From positions 310,001 to 374,000 of the forward strand of contig NZ_CP073315.1 in assembly GCF_018140925.1 (NCBI RefSeq): 64,000 nt of DNA. The letters are read 5' to 3'. Shown here in pieces: positions 35,965 to 45,272 of this stretch. The DNA comes from Psychrobacillus sp. INOP01 (GTDB lineage Bacteria > Bacillota > Bacilli > Bacillales_A > Planococcaceae). The notes under the pieces are model-generated. The model searched no databases. It saw only the letters and a program-made list of their open reading frames with translations, and was not told the DNA's origin. The position numbers were made by a program, and so were the translations under genes. Positions within the stretch are counted from its first letter, which is position 1, and each line of letters starts with the position of its first letter.

Positions 35965-37269
35965 TTAATAAACAGATGTATTTTCTTTCGTTATGTTCTC
36001 AAGAATTTCTTTCACACGCGCTAAGAAACGACCGGCAACTAAGCCATCTAATACACGGTGGTCTAATGACAGACATAAGTTTACCATATCACGCGCAGCA
36101 ATCATTCCACCATCCATAATGACAGGACGTTTCACGATAGATTCTACTTGTAAAATAGCTGCTTGAGGATAATTGATAATTCCCATAGACTGAATAGAAC
36201 CGAATGATCCAGTGTTGTTTACAGTGAATGTACCACCTTGCATTTCGTCTGATTTTAACTTGCCAGAACGGACTTTTGCAGCAAGTTCATTTACTTCACG
36301 ACCAATACCTTTAATCGTTTTTTCGTCCGCATTTTTAATAACTGGAACGTAAAGCGCATCTTCTGTCGCTACTGCAATAGAAATATTAATGTCTTTTTTC
36401 TGAACGATTTTGTCCCCAGCCCACATTGAATTCATCATTGGGAATTCTTTTAATGCTTGCGATACAGCTTTCACGAAGAAAGCGAAGTAGGTAACATTAA
36501 ATCCTTCTTTTTGTTTGAATTCATTTTTGATAGAGTCACGGTATTGAACCATGCTCGTAACATCTACTTCAATCATTGTCCATGCGTGAGGAGCTTCGTG
36601 TTTGCTGCGTAGCATATTTGCTGCGATTGCTTTACGCACACCAGTCACAGGAATTTCGATATCTCCAACCGCCACCGGAACATTAGGAGCTGCAGTTTTC
36701 GGCGTAGGAGCTGAAGAAGGTGTGGCCGGCGATGGTGTAGGAACAGCTTCCTGTTCAACTTTTGCTACCGGAATTTCTCCACTCTCAACAATCTTCAGTA
36801 AATCCTTACGAGTTATACGTCCTTCGTTACCTGTACCAGTAACAAGAGAAAGATCGATACCATGTTCTTGTGAAATTTTTAACACTGCAGGTGAATAGCG
36901 TGCTTTAGAACCTTTTTCACGTTCTACAGGTGCAGCATGCTTTTGTACTTCCGCAGGTTTAACAGTTTCAGCAGTTGGCTCTTCAGGAGCAGCCTCTTTT
37001 ACCTGGACTATTTCCTCAGAAACTCCACCTTCTGTTTCTATTGTACAAACGATTTCACCCACAGCAAGTGTGTCTCCTTCGTTTGCGACCAATTCTTTAA
37101 TAATTCCTGTAAAAGAGGATGGGACTTCAGCAGTTACTTTGTCCGTGTTAACTTCAGCTAGAGCATCGTATTTGTTTACGTGATCGCCTGGTTTTACTAA
37201 CCATTTTTCTATAGTTCCTTCAGTTACACTTTCCCCTAACTGAGGCATTTTTATTTGTTCGATTGCCAT
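35965..37269 (-). CDS. bkdB: Branched-chain 2-oxoacid dehydrogenase E2 (dihydrolipoyl acyltransferase)
   Basis: A 434-residue E2 subunit. Lipoyl domain at residues 1-80 (lysine in EVNTDKVTAEVPS), a proline/alanine-rich linker, the peripheral-subunit-binding domain (RYSPAVLKISQEHGIDLSLVTGTG), and a catalytic domain ending in the HRVLDG motif (SLDHRVLDGLVAG, active-site histidine). It transfers the branched acyl group from E1 to CoA, making isovaleryl-, isobutyryl- and 2-methylbutyryl-CoA for iso/anteiso fatty acids. GGAGGAGG precedes the ATG. Last gene of the bkd operon. Confidence 0.97.
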   Translation of the reverse strand: MAIEQIKMPQLGESVTEGTIEKWLVKPGDHVNKYDALAEVNTDKVTAEVPSSFTGIIKELVANEGDTLAVGEIVCTIETEGGVSEEIVQVKEAAPEEPTAETVKPAEVQKHAAPVEREKGSKARYSPAVLKISQEHGIDLSLVTGTGNEGRITRKDLLKIVESGEIPVAKVEQEAVPTPSPATPSSAPTPKTAAPNVPVAVGDIEIPVTGVRKAIAANMLRSKHEAPHAWTMIEVDVTSMVQYRDSIKNEFKQKEGFNVTYFAFFVKAVSQALKEFPMMNSMWAGDKIVQKKDINISIAVATEDALYVPVIKNADEKTIKGIGREVNELAAKVRSGKLKSDEMQGGTFTVNNTGSFGSIQSMGIINYPQAAILQVESIVKRPVIMDGGMIAARDMVNLCLSLDHRVLDGLVAGRFLARVKEILENITKENTSVY

Positions 37270-37287
37270 TCGTTTTCCTCCTCCCGA

Positions 37288-38271
37288 TTAGTATTCTGCT
37301 AGCTCGCGCATCGCTTTTTCGACTTTATCTGGATTGATCATGAAGAATTTTTCCATCGTTGGTGCATATGGCATAGCAGGAATATCAGGACCAGCAAGAC
37401 GCATAATCGGTGCATCTAGGTCAAATAAGCAGTTTTCTGCGATGATGGCAGCAACTTCTCCGATAATACTACCTTCTTTGTTATCTTCTGTTACTAGCAG
37501 AACTTTACCTGTTTTAGAAGCAGCTTCTATAATACCTTCTTTATCTAAAGGATAAATTGTACGTAAATCTAGAATATGTGCAGAAATACCGTCTTTTTCT
37601 AAGCGTTCTGCAGCCTGTAGCGCAAAATGGACAGCAAGACCGTACGTAATAACCGTAATATCTTCGCCTTCACGCTTCACATCTGCTTTACCGATTTCAA
37701 TTGTATAATCTTCTTCGGGAACTTCCCCTTTAATAAGACGATAAGCACGTTTATGCTCAAAGAACATAACAGGATCTTCATCGCGAATTGCTGCTTTTAA
37801 CAGACCTTTAGCATCGTATGGTGTAGATGGAATAACGATTTTCAAACCAGGCTGGTTAGCAAAAATTGCTTCTACAGATTGAGAATGATAAAGTGCTCCG
37901 TGTATTCCTCCACCAAATGGAGCCCGGAAAACGATTGGACAAGTCCAATCATTGTTAGAACGATAACGAATACGTGATGCTTCGGAAATAATTTGGTTTA
38001 CCGCAGGCATGATAAAATCAGCAAACTGCATTTCTGCAATTGGACGTAGCCCATACATAGCAGCACCAATTCCAACTCCAGCTATAGCAGATTCTGCAAG
38101 AGGTGTATCTAGCACACGATATTCTCCAAATTCATCATAGAGACCGTTTGTCGCTTTGAATACTCCACCCTTACGACCTACATCCTCTCCAAGTACGAAA
38201 ACGCGTTCATCACGAGTCATTTCTTCTTTCATTGCAAGTGTGATTGCATCAATATAAGACATGATTGCCAT
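37288..38271 (-). CDS. bkdAB: Branched-chain 2-oxoacid dehydrogenase E1 beta
   Basis: A 327-residue thiamine-diphosphate enzyme subunit. AIMSYIDAITLAMKEEM, DTPLAESAIAGVGIGAAMYG, and IPSTPYDAKGLLKAAIRDEDPVMFFEHKRAYR are the canonical E1-beta segments; the glutamate of LAES activates the cofactor. It pairs with BkdAA and starts directly on the bkdAA stop (TAATG), with GGGGGG eight bases before it, so the subunits are co-translated. Confidence 0.97.
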   Translation of the reverse strand: MAIMSYIDAITLAMKEEMTRDERVFVLGEDVGRKGGVFKATNGLYDEFGEYRVLDTPLAESAIAGVGIGAAMYGLRPIAEMQFADFIMPAVNQIISEASRIRYRSNNDWTCPIVFRAPFGGGIHGALYHSQSVEAIFANQPGLKIVIPSTPYDAKGLLKAAIRDEDPVMFFEHKRAYRLIKGEVPEEDYTIEIGKADVKREGEDITVITYGLAVHFALQAAERLEKDGISAHILDLRTIYPLDKEGIIEAASKTGKVLLVTEDNKEGSIIGEVAAIIAENCLFDLDAPIMRLAGPDIPAMPYAPTMEKFFMINPDKVEKAMRELAEY

Positions 38272-39284
38272 TATGCGTTCCCCCCTTCTTGTTTTTCTGC
38301 GTAGACGTGCTTCAAAGCATCTTCAGGTGCAGCATATGGAGCATTTTCTGCATAGTCCGTTGCTTCATTTACTTCCTTCATAATACGATCATTAATCTCT
38401 TTTTCTAAATCTGTAGATAAAATATCTAAATCACGCAAATATTTTGCGAATGTAATAAGTGGATCTAACGCTTTACCTTCTGCAATATCTTCTGCTGTAC
38501 GGTATTGTCTGTCATCGTCATCAGAAGAGTGGGCAGTTAGTCGATATGTTACTGCTTCTATTAAGCTTGGGCCACCACCATTACGTGCACGATCCGCAGC
38601 TTCCTTCACCACTCGGTAAACTTCGATAGGATCTTTCCCGTCTACAGTCACACCAGGCATGCCATAACTGGAAGCACGTTCTGCAACCGTTTTACTCGCA
38701 ACCTGACGCTCAAACGGTACAGAAATAGCATAATTATTGTTTTCAACCATTGTAATACATGGTAATTCGTGAACTCCTGCAAAGTTTAGCCCTTCATGGA
38801 AATCCCCTTGGTTAGAGGAACCCTCTCCAAGCGTTACAAAGGTAATGAAATCTTTTTTCTCAATTTTCGCAGCTAAAGCTACTCCCACAGCATGTGGTAG
38901 CTGAGTTGTAACAGGTGAAGAACCAGTTAGGATTCTATTTTTCTTTTGACCAAAATGTCCTGGCATTTGACGACCACCAGAGTTTGGATCTTCTGCTTTT
39001 GCAAAAGCCGAAAGCATTAAATCTTTGGCAGTCATTCCGAAGTGTAAAACAACACCCATATCACGGTAATAAGGTGCAATATAATCTTTTGTATTATCAA
39101 GTGCAAAAGCTGCTCCCACTTGTGCGGCTTCTTGACCTTGACAAGAAATAACAAAAGGAATTTTCCCAGCACGGTTTAATAACCACATACGTTCATCGAT
39201 ACGGCGTGCCATTAGCATCGTTTCAAATATTGTTAGCACATCTTCATTTGTTAAACCTAATTCTTCATGACGATTTGTTGTCAT
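38271..39284 (-). CDS. bkdAA: Branched-chain 2-oxoacid dehydrogenase E1 alpha
   Basis: A 337-residue thiamine-diphosphate-binding subunit: GEGSSNQGDFHEGLNFAGVHEL is the GDG-x(n)-NN cofactor motif (ending in VENNNYAIS), and YRLTAHSSDDDDRQYR is the phosphorylation-loop region. It decarboxylates the 2-oxoacids of valine, leucine and isoleucine. GGGGGAG precedes its ATG. The 170 bases before it hold a repeat-like element rather than a gene. Confidence 0.97.
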   Translation of the reverse strand: MTTNRHEELGLTNEDVLTIFETMLMARRIDERMWLLNRAGKIPFVISCQGQEAAQVGAAFALDNTKDYIAPYYRDMGVVLHFGMTAKDLMLSAFAKAEDPNSGGRQMPGHFGQKKNRILTGSSPVTTQLPHAVGVALAAKIEKKDFITFVTLGEGSSNQGDFHEGLNFAGVHELPCITMVENNNYAISVPFERQVASKTVAERASSYGMPGVTVDGKDPIEVYRVVKEAADRARNGGGPSLIEAVTYRLTAHSSDDDDRQYRTAEDIAEGKALDPLITFAKYLRDLDILSTDLEKEINDRIMKEVNEATDYAENAPYAAPEDALKHVYAEKQEGGNA

Positions 39285-39344
39285 CTAGAACTCCCCCTCT
39301 ATTAAAATACAAGCAAATTGCTTCTTACTCAGCATGTGTTTAGC

Positions 39345-39455
39345 TCCAGCTCCCAGCCCGCCTGAGTCGCTTGAGACATGTGAATAAAGGAAAAATGTGC
39401 CTTTATCCATGTCTTCCGGCACTTTTTGAGGCTTAAGTGGGTGCATGCGCTTTTC
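39345..39455. repeat. Degenerate palindromic repeat inside the bkd operon
   Basis: Between lpdV and bkdAA lies AGCTCCAGCTCCCAGCCCGC...GAGTCGCTTGAGACATG...GTGCATGCGCTTTT, resembling the AGCTCCAGCGCC...GCGCTTGCGCTTTT intergenic elements common in Bacillaceae. Its centre (39374-39413) folds as GACATG..ATAAAGG / CCTTTAT..CATGTC. It may shape mRNA processing between E3 and E1. Confidence 0.6.
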
Positions 39456-40885
39456 TACATATGAATAGCTTTGCCATCTACAGCTAGTGCTGCTTCACCC
39501 ATTACTTCACTTAGTGTAGGGTGTGGGTGAATCGTATGTGCAATTTCCCAAGGTGTTGCGTCAAGAACCATTGCTAAACCAGCTTCTGAAATCATATCGG
39601 TTACGTGTGGTCCAATCATATGAACCCCTAGAATATCATTTGTCTGTTTATCTGCAACAATTTTCACAAATCCATCTGATTCACCGTAAACAAGTGCTTT
39701 TCCAATCGCTTTAAATGAGAATTTACCAACCTTTACATCAAATCCTTTATCCTTTGCTTGTTGTTCCGTTATACCAACGCTTGAGCTTTCAGGATTCGAA
39801 TAAATGCAACGTGAAACTAATGTATAGTCAATTGGTGAGATTTCGTTACCAGCAATATGTTCGATCGCAGTAATCCCTTCATGACTAGCTACATGTGCTA
39901 GTTGAAGTCCACCGATTACATCTCCAATTGCATATATGTGAGATTCTTTTGTTTGGAATGTCTCTGACACTTGGATAAATCCTTTTTCTACAACGATATC
40001 TGTATTTTCAATGCCTATACCTTCTACATTTGCTTGTCTGCCAACAGAAACTAACATCTTTTCTGCTGTGAAGGCTTTCGTTTCACCATTTATTTCTGCA
40101 GAAATTTTCACTTCTTTTTCTTTTGTTTCTAGTGTTTCTGGGAGTACTTTTGCACTTGTTACAAATGTTACACCCTTTTTAGCTAGCAGCTTTTGCATTT
40201 CTTTCGAGATATCCTTGTCTTCTGTTGGTATAATACGATCTGCATATTCGACCACTGTTACCTCTACTCCAAAATCATTAAGCATAGATGCCCATTCAAT
40301 TCCAATAACTCCGCCACCTACGATTAGAATTGATTTTGGTAACTCTGTCATTGCTAGGGCTTCATCGGAGCTCATGACAAATTCTCCGTCAATCGTTAAA
40401 CCAGGTAAAGTGCGTGGTCTAGATCCAGTAGCAATAACTACATTTTTAGGGATTATCATTTCATTTTCTTCACCATTGTTCATCTCTACAGATATAGTAC
40501 CACCTGGAGAGGGTGAAAAAATAGAAGGTCCTAACATTCTTCCAGTACCTTCATAAACATCTATTTTACCTTTTTTCATCAAGCCTTGCACACCTTGATG
40601 TAATTGGTTGACGATAGATTCTTTACGTGCCTGTACTCGACTAAAGTCGAGTGTTACCTCTCCAGTATTTACACCAAAGTCCGCAGCATGATTTTTAGTA
40701 GTTGCATACACTTCAGCACTACGAAGTAACGCCTTACTAGGAATACAACCTTTATGTAAGCAAGTACCACCTAAATTTCCTTTTTCAACGATTGCTGTTT
40801 TTAATCCAAGTTGAGCCGAGCGTATAGCAGCAACATAACCGCCAGTACCGCCACCGATAATTACTACATCATAATCTTTTGCCAA
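39455..40885 (-). CDS. lpdV: Dihydrolipoyl dehydrogenase (E3) of the bkd complex
   Basis: About 476 residues of the disulfide-flavoprotein family: FAD motif IIGGGTGGYVAAI, redox pair GGTCLHKGCIPS, NAD motif ILIVGGGVIGIEWAS and the C-terminal HPHPTLSE base histidine. It reoxidises the lipoyl group of BkdB. The start is taken at the TTG nine bases after AAAGGAG, giving MAKDYDVVIIGGG, as in LpdV of B. subtilis; the ATG sits directly on the ribosome binding site. Confidence 0.96.
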   Translation of the reverse strand: MAKDYDVVIIGGGTGGYVAAIRSAQLGLKTAIVEKGNLGGTCLHKGCIPSKALLRSAEVYATTKNHAADFGVNTGEVTLDFSRVQARKESIVNQLHQGVQGLMKKGKIDVYEGTGRMLGPSIFSPSPGGTISVEMNNGEENEMIIPKNVVIATGSRPRTLPGLTIDGEFVMSSDEALAMTELPKSILIVGGGVIGIEWASMLNDFGVEVTVVEYADRIIPTEDKDISKEMQKLLAKKGVTFVTSAKVLPETLETKEKEVKISAEINGETKAFTAEKMLVSVGRQANVEGIGIENTDIVVEKGFIQVSETFQTKESHIYAIGDVIGGLQLAHVASHEGITAIEHIAGNEISPIDYTLVSRCIYSNPESSSVGITEQQAKDKGFDVKVGKFSFKAIGKALVYGESDGFVKIVADKQTNDILGVHMIGPHVTDMISEAGLAMVLDATPWEIAHTIHPHPTLSEVMGEAALAVDGKAIHM

Positions 40886-40978
40886 CTTTACCATCTCCTT
40901 TAATTTCCATCTAAGAAGGCCGCTTTACTTTAAAAGAAAGACGGCCACTTAGTTCAATAGATGAAATTAGTTGTTGTA

Positions 40979-42073
40979 TTAACGTCCGTTTAAGATATGT
41001 TTGCCATTTTGTAGGAATTGACTACGAGATTTACTTACTCGTGCAATACGTTCTTCCGCCAAACGGTCAGCAGCAACATATGATGGAACACCATCACGTT
41101 TTGAAATTTCAAAAATACGTTCAATTTTATCATAAATAGTAGCTACACGTTTCATCGCACGCTCCGCATTATAGCCATACAATTCGTCAGCTACATTAAT
41201 AACGCCACCTGAGTTAATAACATAATCCGGTGCATAGACAATGCCCATTTCATGGATTACATCCCCATGTGTTGTATCACGTAATTGGTTGTTTGCTGAA
41301 CCAGCAATTACTTTCGCTTTTAGTTGTGGAATTGTATTATCATTAATAATCGCACCTAAAGCACATGGCGCAAAAATATCTGCTTCTTGTGAATAAATAT
41401 CGTTTACATCAACCTGAACTGCTCCAAAAGCATTTACTGCACGGTCAACAGATGCTTGGTTAATATCTGCAACGATTAGTTTAGCTCCTTCTTTGTGTAG
41501 GTATTCGCAAAGTGTATACGCTACATTTCCTACACCTTGTACAGCTACTGTTTTACCTTCTAAAGAATCAGAGCCAAATGCTTCCTTAGCAGCTGCTTTC
41601 ATCCCAACGTAAACACCGTAAGCTGTAACCGGTGACGGATTCCCTGAAGAACCAAATGCTTCGGAAATTCCAGTCACATAGTTAGTTTCTTCATGTATTA
41701 AGTCCATATCCGCGACAGTTGTTCCAACGTCCTCAGCTGTAATATAACGACCATTTAACCCTTGGATGAAACGACCAAAAGCACGGAACATTTCTTCATT
41801 TTTATCCTTTAATGGATCTCCAATAATTACGGTTTTACCGCCACCAAGATTTAGACCTGCTGCTGCATTTTTATAAGTCATACCTTTTGCAAGACGTAAT
41901 GCATCCTCAATCGCTTCTTCTTCAGTCGCATAATTCCACATACGTGTCCCACCAAGTGCTGGACCTAAAGTTGTATCATGAATTGCTATTATCGCTTTTA
42001 AACCTGAAGTTTTGTCCTGGCAGAATACTAATTGTTCGTAATCATAAGTTTCCATATATTTAAAAATTTCCAT
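40979..42073 (-). CDS. bcd: Leucine dehydrogenase
   Basis: A 364-residue enzyme that deaminates leucine, valine and isoleucine with NAD to 2-oxoacids, feeding BkdA. Catalytic lysine in [14 protein letters not shown] motif [23 protein letters not shown] and [15 protein letters not shown] are all present. The length and sequence closely follow B. subtilis Bcd. AGGAGG precedes the ATG. In B. subtilis, ptb lies between bkdR and bcd and buk lies between bcd and lpdV; neither is present here. Confidence 0.97.
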   Translation of the reverse strand: MEIFKYMETYDYEQLVFCQDKTSGLKAIIAIHDTTLGPALGGTRMWNYATEEEAIEDALRLAKGMTYKNAAAGLNLGGGKTVIIGDPLKDKNEEMFRAFGRFIQGLNGRYITAEDVGTTVADMDLIHEETNYVTGISEAFGSSGNPSPVTAYGVYVGMKAAAKEAFGSDSLEGKTVAVQGVGNVAYTLCEYLHKEGAKLIVADINQASVDRAVNAFGAVQVDVNDIYSQEADIFAPCALGAIINDNTIPQLKAKVIAGSANNQLRDTTHGDVIHEMGIVYAPDYVINSGGVINVADELYGYNAERAMKRVATIYDKIERIFEISKRDGVPSYVAADRLAEERIARVSKSRSQFLQNGKHILNGR

Positions 42074-42147
42074 GTGTAGTTCCTCCTAGTAGTTAAATGG
42101 GCCTTACTTATATATTCAATACCCCTATTGTTTGAAGTGACTCCCAT

Positions 42148-44169
42148 TTATGCTAAATGATATTTTTCTAACTTGTAATATAAAGTGCGGAGTGAAATGT
42201 TAAGTTGTTTGGCGGTTCGTGATTTATTTCCCCCAGAAACTTTTAATGCTTGTGCCAATACCTTCTTTTCCATTTCATCCATTTGTTCTGCTAACGTGCC
42301 AAGTGAAGTCTCTCCCTTGTCCTCACTTGGTAATACTAGCATTGATTTCGGTAGATGATCCTCTTCTAGTATTCGATCATTTGGCTGTAAAAAAATCATA
42401 GAACGACTTATGACATTTTCAAGCTCCCGAACATTCCCTGGCCAATCATATAGAAGTAAACTCTCCATTGCTTCTTCTGAAAATCCTTCTATATTTCGGC
42501 CAAATTCTTGATTTAATCTCACAAGTAAATGCTCAGCTATTGCCGGAATATCCTGCTTACGATTGCGTAAGGAAGGAATATGTATTGGCATTCGATTCAA
42601 TTGATAATAAAAGTCTTCTCTAAAAGTACCTTCAAGCATTGCTTTTTCGAGGTTCAAACTACTCGATGCGATGATTCTCGCATCTACAGGTATAGACGTC
42701 GTTCCTTCTACCCGAATGATTGCATTTTCTCTAAGAACACGTAGCAGCTTTGCCTGTGTCTTTTTCGTAAGTTCCCCAACTTCATCCAAGAAAATGGTTC
42801 CATTTGTAGCTTGTTCAAAAATTCCAGGTTGTATAAACCCATCTTTTTCTGATCCAAATAACTCTGTTTCTAGCAAATGCTCTTCCACTGAGCTACAGTT
42901 TACACGAAGAAACGGATAACTCGATCGATTACTTTCGCTGTGTATAGCAAGAGCAAATAAGTCTTTTCCAGCACCGACCTCTCCCCTTAAAAGAACCGTT
43001 ACTGAAACGCTTGCTGCTAGCTTAGCTTGCTCAATTGTGAAGTTTATTTCGTTAGATGTACCGACGATGTCTTCAAAGCTATAAGTTGCTCCTAACGTTC
43101 TGATTAGCGTACGAGCATGATCTAATTCTTTCATTAACCCTCGCATCTCAGTCATATCGTGTATAACTCCGACACTACCTTTTAGCTGTTGGTTAACGAT
43201 GATAGGCGCGACATTGACGATAACATCTTTTTTCAGTTTCCCTACTCTTAGATTAACACCACGAATAGGCTTGCGAGTTTGCAACACTTTTAAGTGGATA
43301 CTTTCCCCTTCGGAAATATCCGCTGTCGCAGGTTGCCCAATTACTTCGGCTTCACTAAATCCAGTTATTCTTGTGTAGGCTGGGTTAATAAGTATGCCTT
43401 TACCTTCTTCATCCACAACGGAAATTGCATCATCACTTGAATAAATAATAGCCTCAAGCATTTTTTGTATTTCTGTTAGGTTTGTAATTTCTTCAGCTAG
43501 TCGAACTACTTCCGAAATATCCTTAAAAACTGCAAATGCACCGACCTGTTTTCCATCTTCATTAATCATTGGATAACGCGAGGTGACAATTTTGGTACCG
43601 CTTTCAAGAATCAGTTCTTTGTTTAGTTCGACACGCCCCGTATCGAACACTCTCGGTAATTCGCTTAATGAGATAACCTCATGTACATGTTTTCCCATGG
43701 CATTTTCCACGGATATTTGGGTCATTTTTTCTGCACTTTTGTTGAATAGATTCACGATACCTTGATCATCAATCCCAATCATACCTTCTTCAACTGAATT
43801 GAAGATTAACTCCTGCATAATCGTTTTGTGATCAATAATGTGTATATACTTATTTTTTTCTTCTAAAAGTGAAACAATTAAGTTGGCAATTTCGCCCGGT
43901 ATTAATACCGCAGTGGCAGGTCTATTTGCAAGAAGCTCATGAAATACCTCTTGGTTTCCCGTAACATCAATGATGATCTGAATATCTCCATTAAGGAGAG
44001 GCTTCCAATCTTTATATGTAGGAATATTGATCTCTTTTGCAAGTTTTAACCCGGGAGCTTTTTCATCAATGTCTACAATGGCTTTTACTTGAAGGTATTC
44101 AGCCTGTTGTATCAACTTCAGAAGTGCATATCCTCCATTACCAGCGCCTACTATAAGAATATTTTGCAA
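42148..44169 (-). CDS. bkdR: BkdR-type AAA+ regulator lacking the GAFTGA loop
   Basis: About 673 residues. An N-terminal nucleotide-binding-like domain (NILIVGAGNGGYALL), two PAS domains (about 120-225 and 235-340), an AAA+ domain with Walker A GEVGAGKD and Walker B GTIFLDEVGEL, an FREDFYYQLN arginine finger and a Fis-type helix-turn-helix end. The sigma-54 contact loop GAFTGA is missing: ELFGSEKDGFIQPGIF replaces ELFG-GAFTGA-PGLF. The start is set at TTG nine bases after GGGGGTG, giving MQNILIVGAG as in other BkdR proteins. It should control bcd-bkd. Confidence 0.9.
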   Translation of the reverse strand: MQNILIVGAGNGGYALLKLIQQAEYLQVKAIVDIDEKAPGLKLAKEINIPTYKDWKPLLNGDIQIIIDVTGNQEVFHELLANRPATAVLIPGEIANLIVSLLEEKNKYIHIIDHKTIMQELIFNSVEEGMIGIDDQGIVNLFNKSAEKMTQISVENAMGKHVHEVISLSELPRVFDTGRVELNKELILESGTKIVTSRYPMINEDGKQVGAFAVFKDISEVVRLAEEITNLTEIQKMLEAIIYSSDDAISVVDEEGKGILINPAYTRITGFSEAEVIGQPATADISEGESIHLKVLQTRKPIRGVNLRVGKLKKDVIVNVAPIIVNQQLKGSVGVIHDMTEMRGLMKELDHARTLIRTLGATYSFEDIVGTSNEINFTIEQAKLAASVSVTVLLRGEVGAGKDLFALAIHSESNRSSYPFLRVNCSSVEEHLLETELFGSEKDGFIQPGIFEQATNGTIFLDEVGELTKKTQAKLLRVLRENAIIRVEGTTSIPVDARIIASSSLNLEKAMLEGTFREDFYYQLNRMPIHIPSLRNRKQDIPAIAEHLLVRLNQEFGRNIEGFSEEAMESLLLYDWPGNVRELENVISRSMIFLQPNDRILEEDHLPKSMLVLPSEDKGETSLGTLAEQMDEMEKKVLAQALKVSGGNKSRTAKQLNISLRTLYYKLEKYHLA

Positions 44170-44241
44170 GAATATGCACACCCCCATTAATCATCTGCAA
44201 CTTATTGCACTTCTCATTTATCATAACGCAAGTTTCTTTCG

Positions 44242-44269
44242 TTGACAATCATATTGTTGATAGTAAAAT
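44242..44269 (+). promoter_or_regulatory. Sigma-A promoter of yqzF
   Basis: TTGACA, a 16-base spacer and TAAAAT lie about 30 bases before the yqzF start. Confidence 0.65.
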
Positions 44270-44297
44270 TAAATTAGTAAGAACAGGAGTGAAAAAA

Positions 44298-44549
44298 ATG
44301 GCTCGTTTAGCGGCTTTAATCGTGTTATTAATTCCTGGAATTTTAGCAGCATTTGGGATTAAATTAATGAGAGATACATTTTTCGGATTGCAAATCCTCC
44401 CTATTGGTGGCTTGGCCATACAATTTATAAGCGGATTAATATTTACGGTTCTAGGATTAGGCTTCTTTGCAGGTTTCTTATTGAACCGGGATCGTAAAAA
44501 TGGGAAAGTAGCTCCACGATTTCAAAAGAAAAAAGACGTAGACTTATAA
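44298..44549 (+). CDS. yqzF: DUF2627 membrane protein
   Basis: Eighty-three residues with two helices (residues 4-22 and 33-58) and a basic tail RDRKNGKVAPRFQKKK. The sequence and place between bkdR and yqiK match YqzF of B. subtilis (DUF2627), whose function is not known. The start is the ATG eight bases after CAGGAG; the upstream frame extension is not supported. Confidence 0.88.
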   Translation: MARLAALIVLLIPGILAAFGIKLMRDTFFGLQILPIGGLAIQFISGLIFTVLGLGFFAGFLLNRDRKNGKVAPRFQKKKDVDL

Positions 44550-44566
44550 AAGTCAGCGTCTTTTTT
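44529..44566. terminator. Bidirectional terminator yqzF/yqiK
   Basis: AAAAGACG..GACTT and AAGTC..CGTCTTTT form a hairpin with a two-base internal bulge, overlapping the end of yqzF. Confidence 0.85.
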
Positions 44567-45272
44567 GTTGTTGTATTACTTTTTCGGGATAATCAGTGAT
44601 CCATCCAATCACAGATTCATGCGGATTTTGAATATATTTTTCGTTACCTTTTATGTTATAAAAGCGCATAGGATAACCAGCATCCCAAACTTTCTTCATC
44701 AAATCAGTATCATAAAATTTTTTGTTGAAGTGAATTGCATCTATTTCTTTAATAGACAATACATAATCCCAATCAGAGTTTTTTTTGCCAATAAATGCTG
44801 TTTGGACTTCTCTTTCCATAGCATGTATGGTTTCTAGCACGCTAAATTCAAAGGAAGAAAAGTGGACATCTGAAATGTTTGATGCTTTTTCTACAACTTC
44901 TCTAATTTTTTCAGTTTTACCAAGAAAGGATTCCTTCAATTCGATATTTAATTTTATCCCTAAAGGGGTCACAAAATGGATGAATTCATCAAAGGTCACT
45001 ACTCTAGTATATAAAAACTTGCGGTAAAACACTCTTCCAAGCTTTAACTGCAGAACTTCCTCTGCAAGCATATCCGTAATTCTTCTTTTATTTCCCGCTA
45101 GTCGAAAAAAATCGATATCATGAGTAACAAAAGGCACGCCATCTGCAGAAAGCTGTAGATCTAGTTCAATTCCATCTACACCTAGCTTCACAGCTCTTTT
45201 AAACGCTTTCATGGAATTTTCTACTGTTTTGAATGCTGCACCACGATGAGCATACACAGGTATATTAGACAT
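44553..45272 (-). CDS. yqiK: Glycerophosphodiester phosphodiesterase
   Basis: A 239-residue GDPD enzyme that hydrolyses deacylated phospholipids to glycerol-3-phosphate and an alcohol. YAHRGAAFKTVENS holds the HRG motif, GIELDLQLSADG the ExD pair, VTHD the second histidine, and LNIELKES the C-terminal glutamate. No signal peptide, so it acts in the cytoplasm. It matches YqiK beside yqzF and bkdR in B. subtilis and overlaps the DUF342 gene by eight bases. Confidence 0.93.
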   Translation of the reverse strand: MSNIPVYAHRGAAFKTVENSMKAFKRAVKLGVDGIELDLQLSADGVPFVTHDIDFFRLAGNKRRITDMLAEEVLQLKLGRVFYRKFLYTRVVTFDEFIHFVTPLGIKLNIELKESFLGKTEKIREVVEKASNISDVHFSSFEFSVLETIHAMEREVQTAFIGKKNSDWDYVLSIKEIDAIHFNKKFYDTDLMKKVWDAGYPMRFYNIKGNEKYIQNPHESVIGWITDYPEKVIQQQKRR

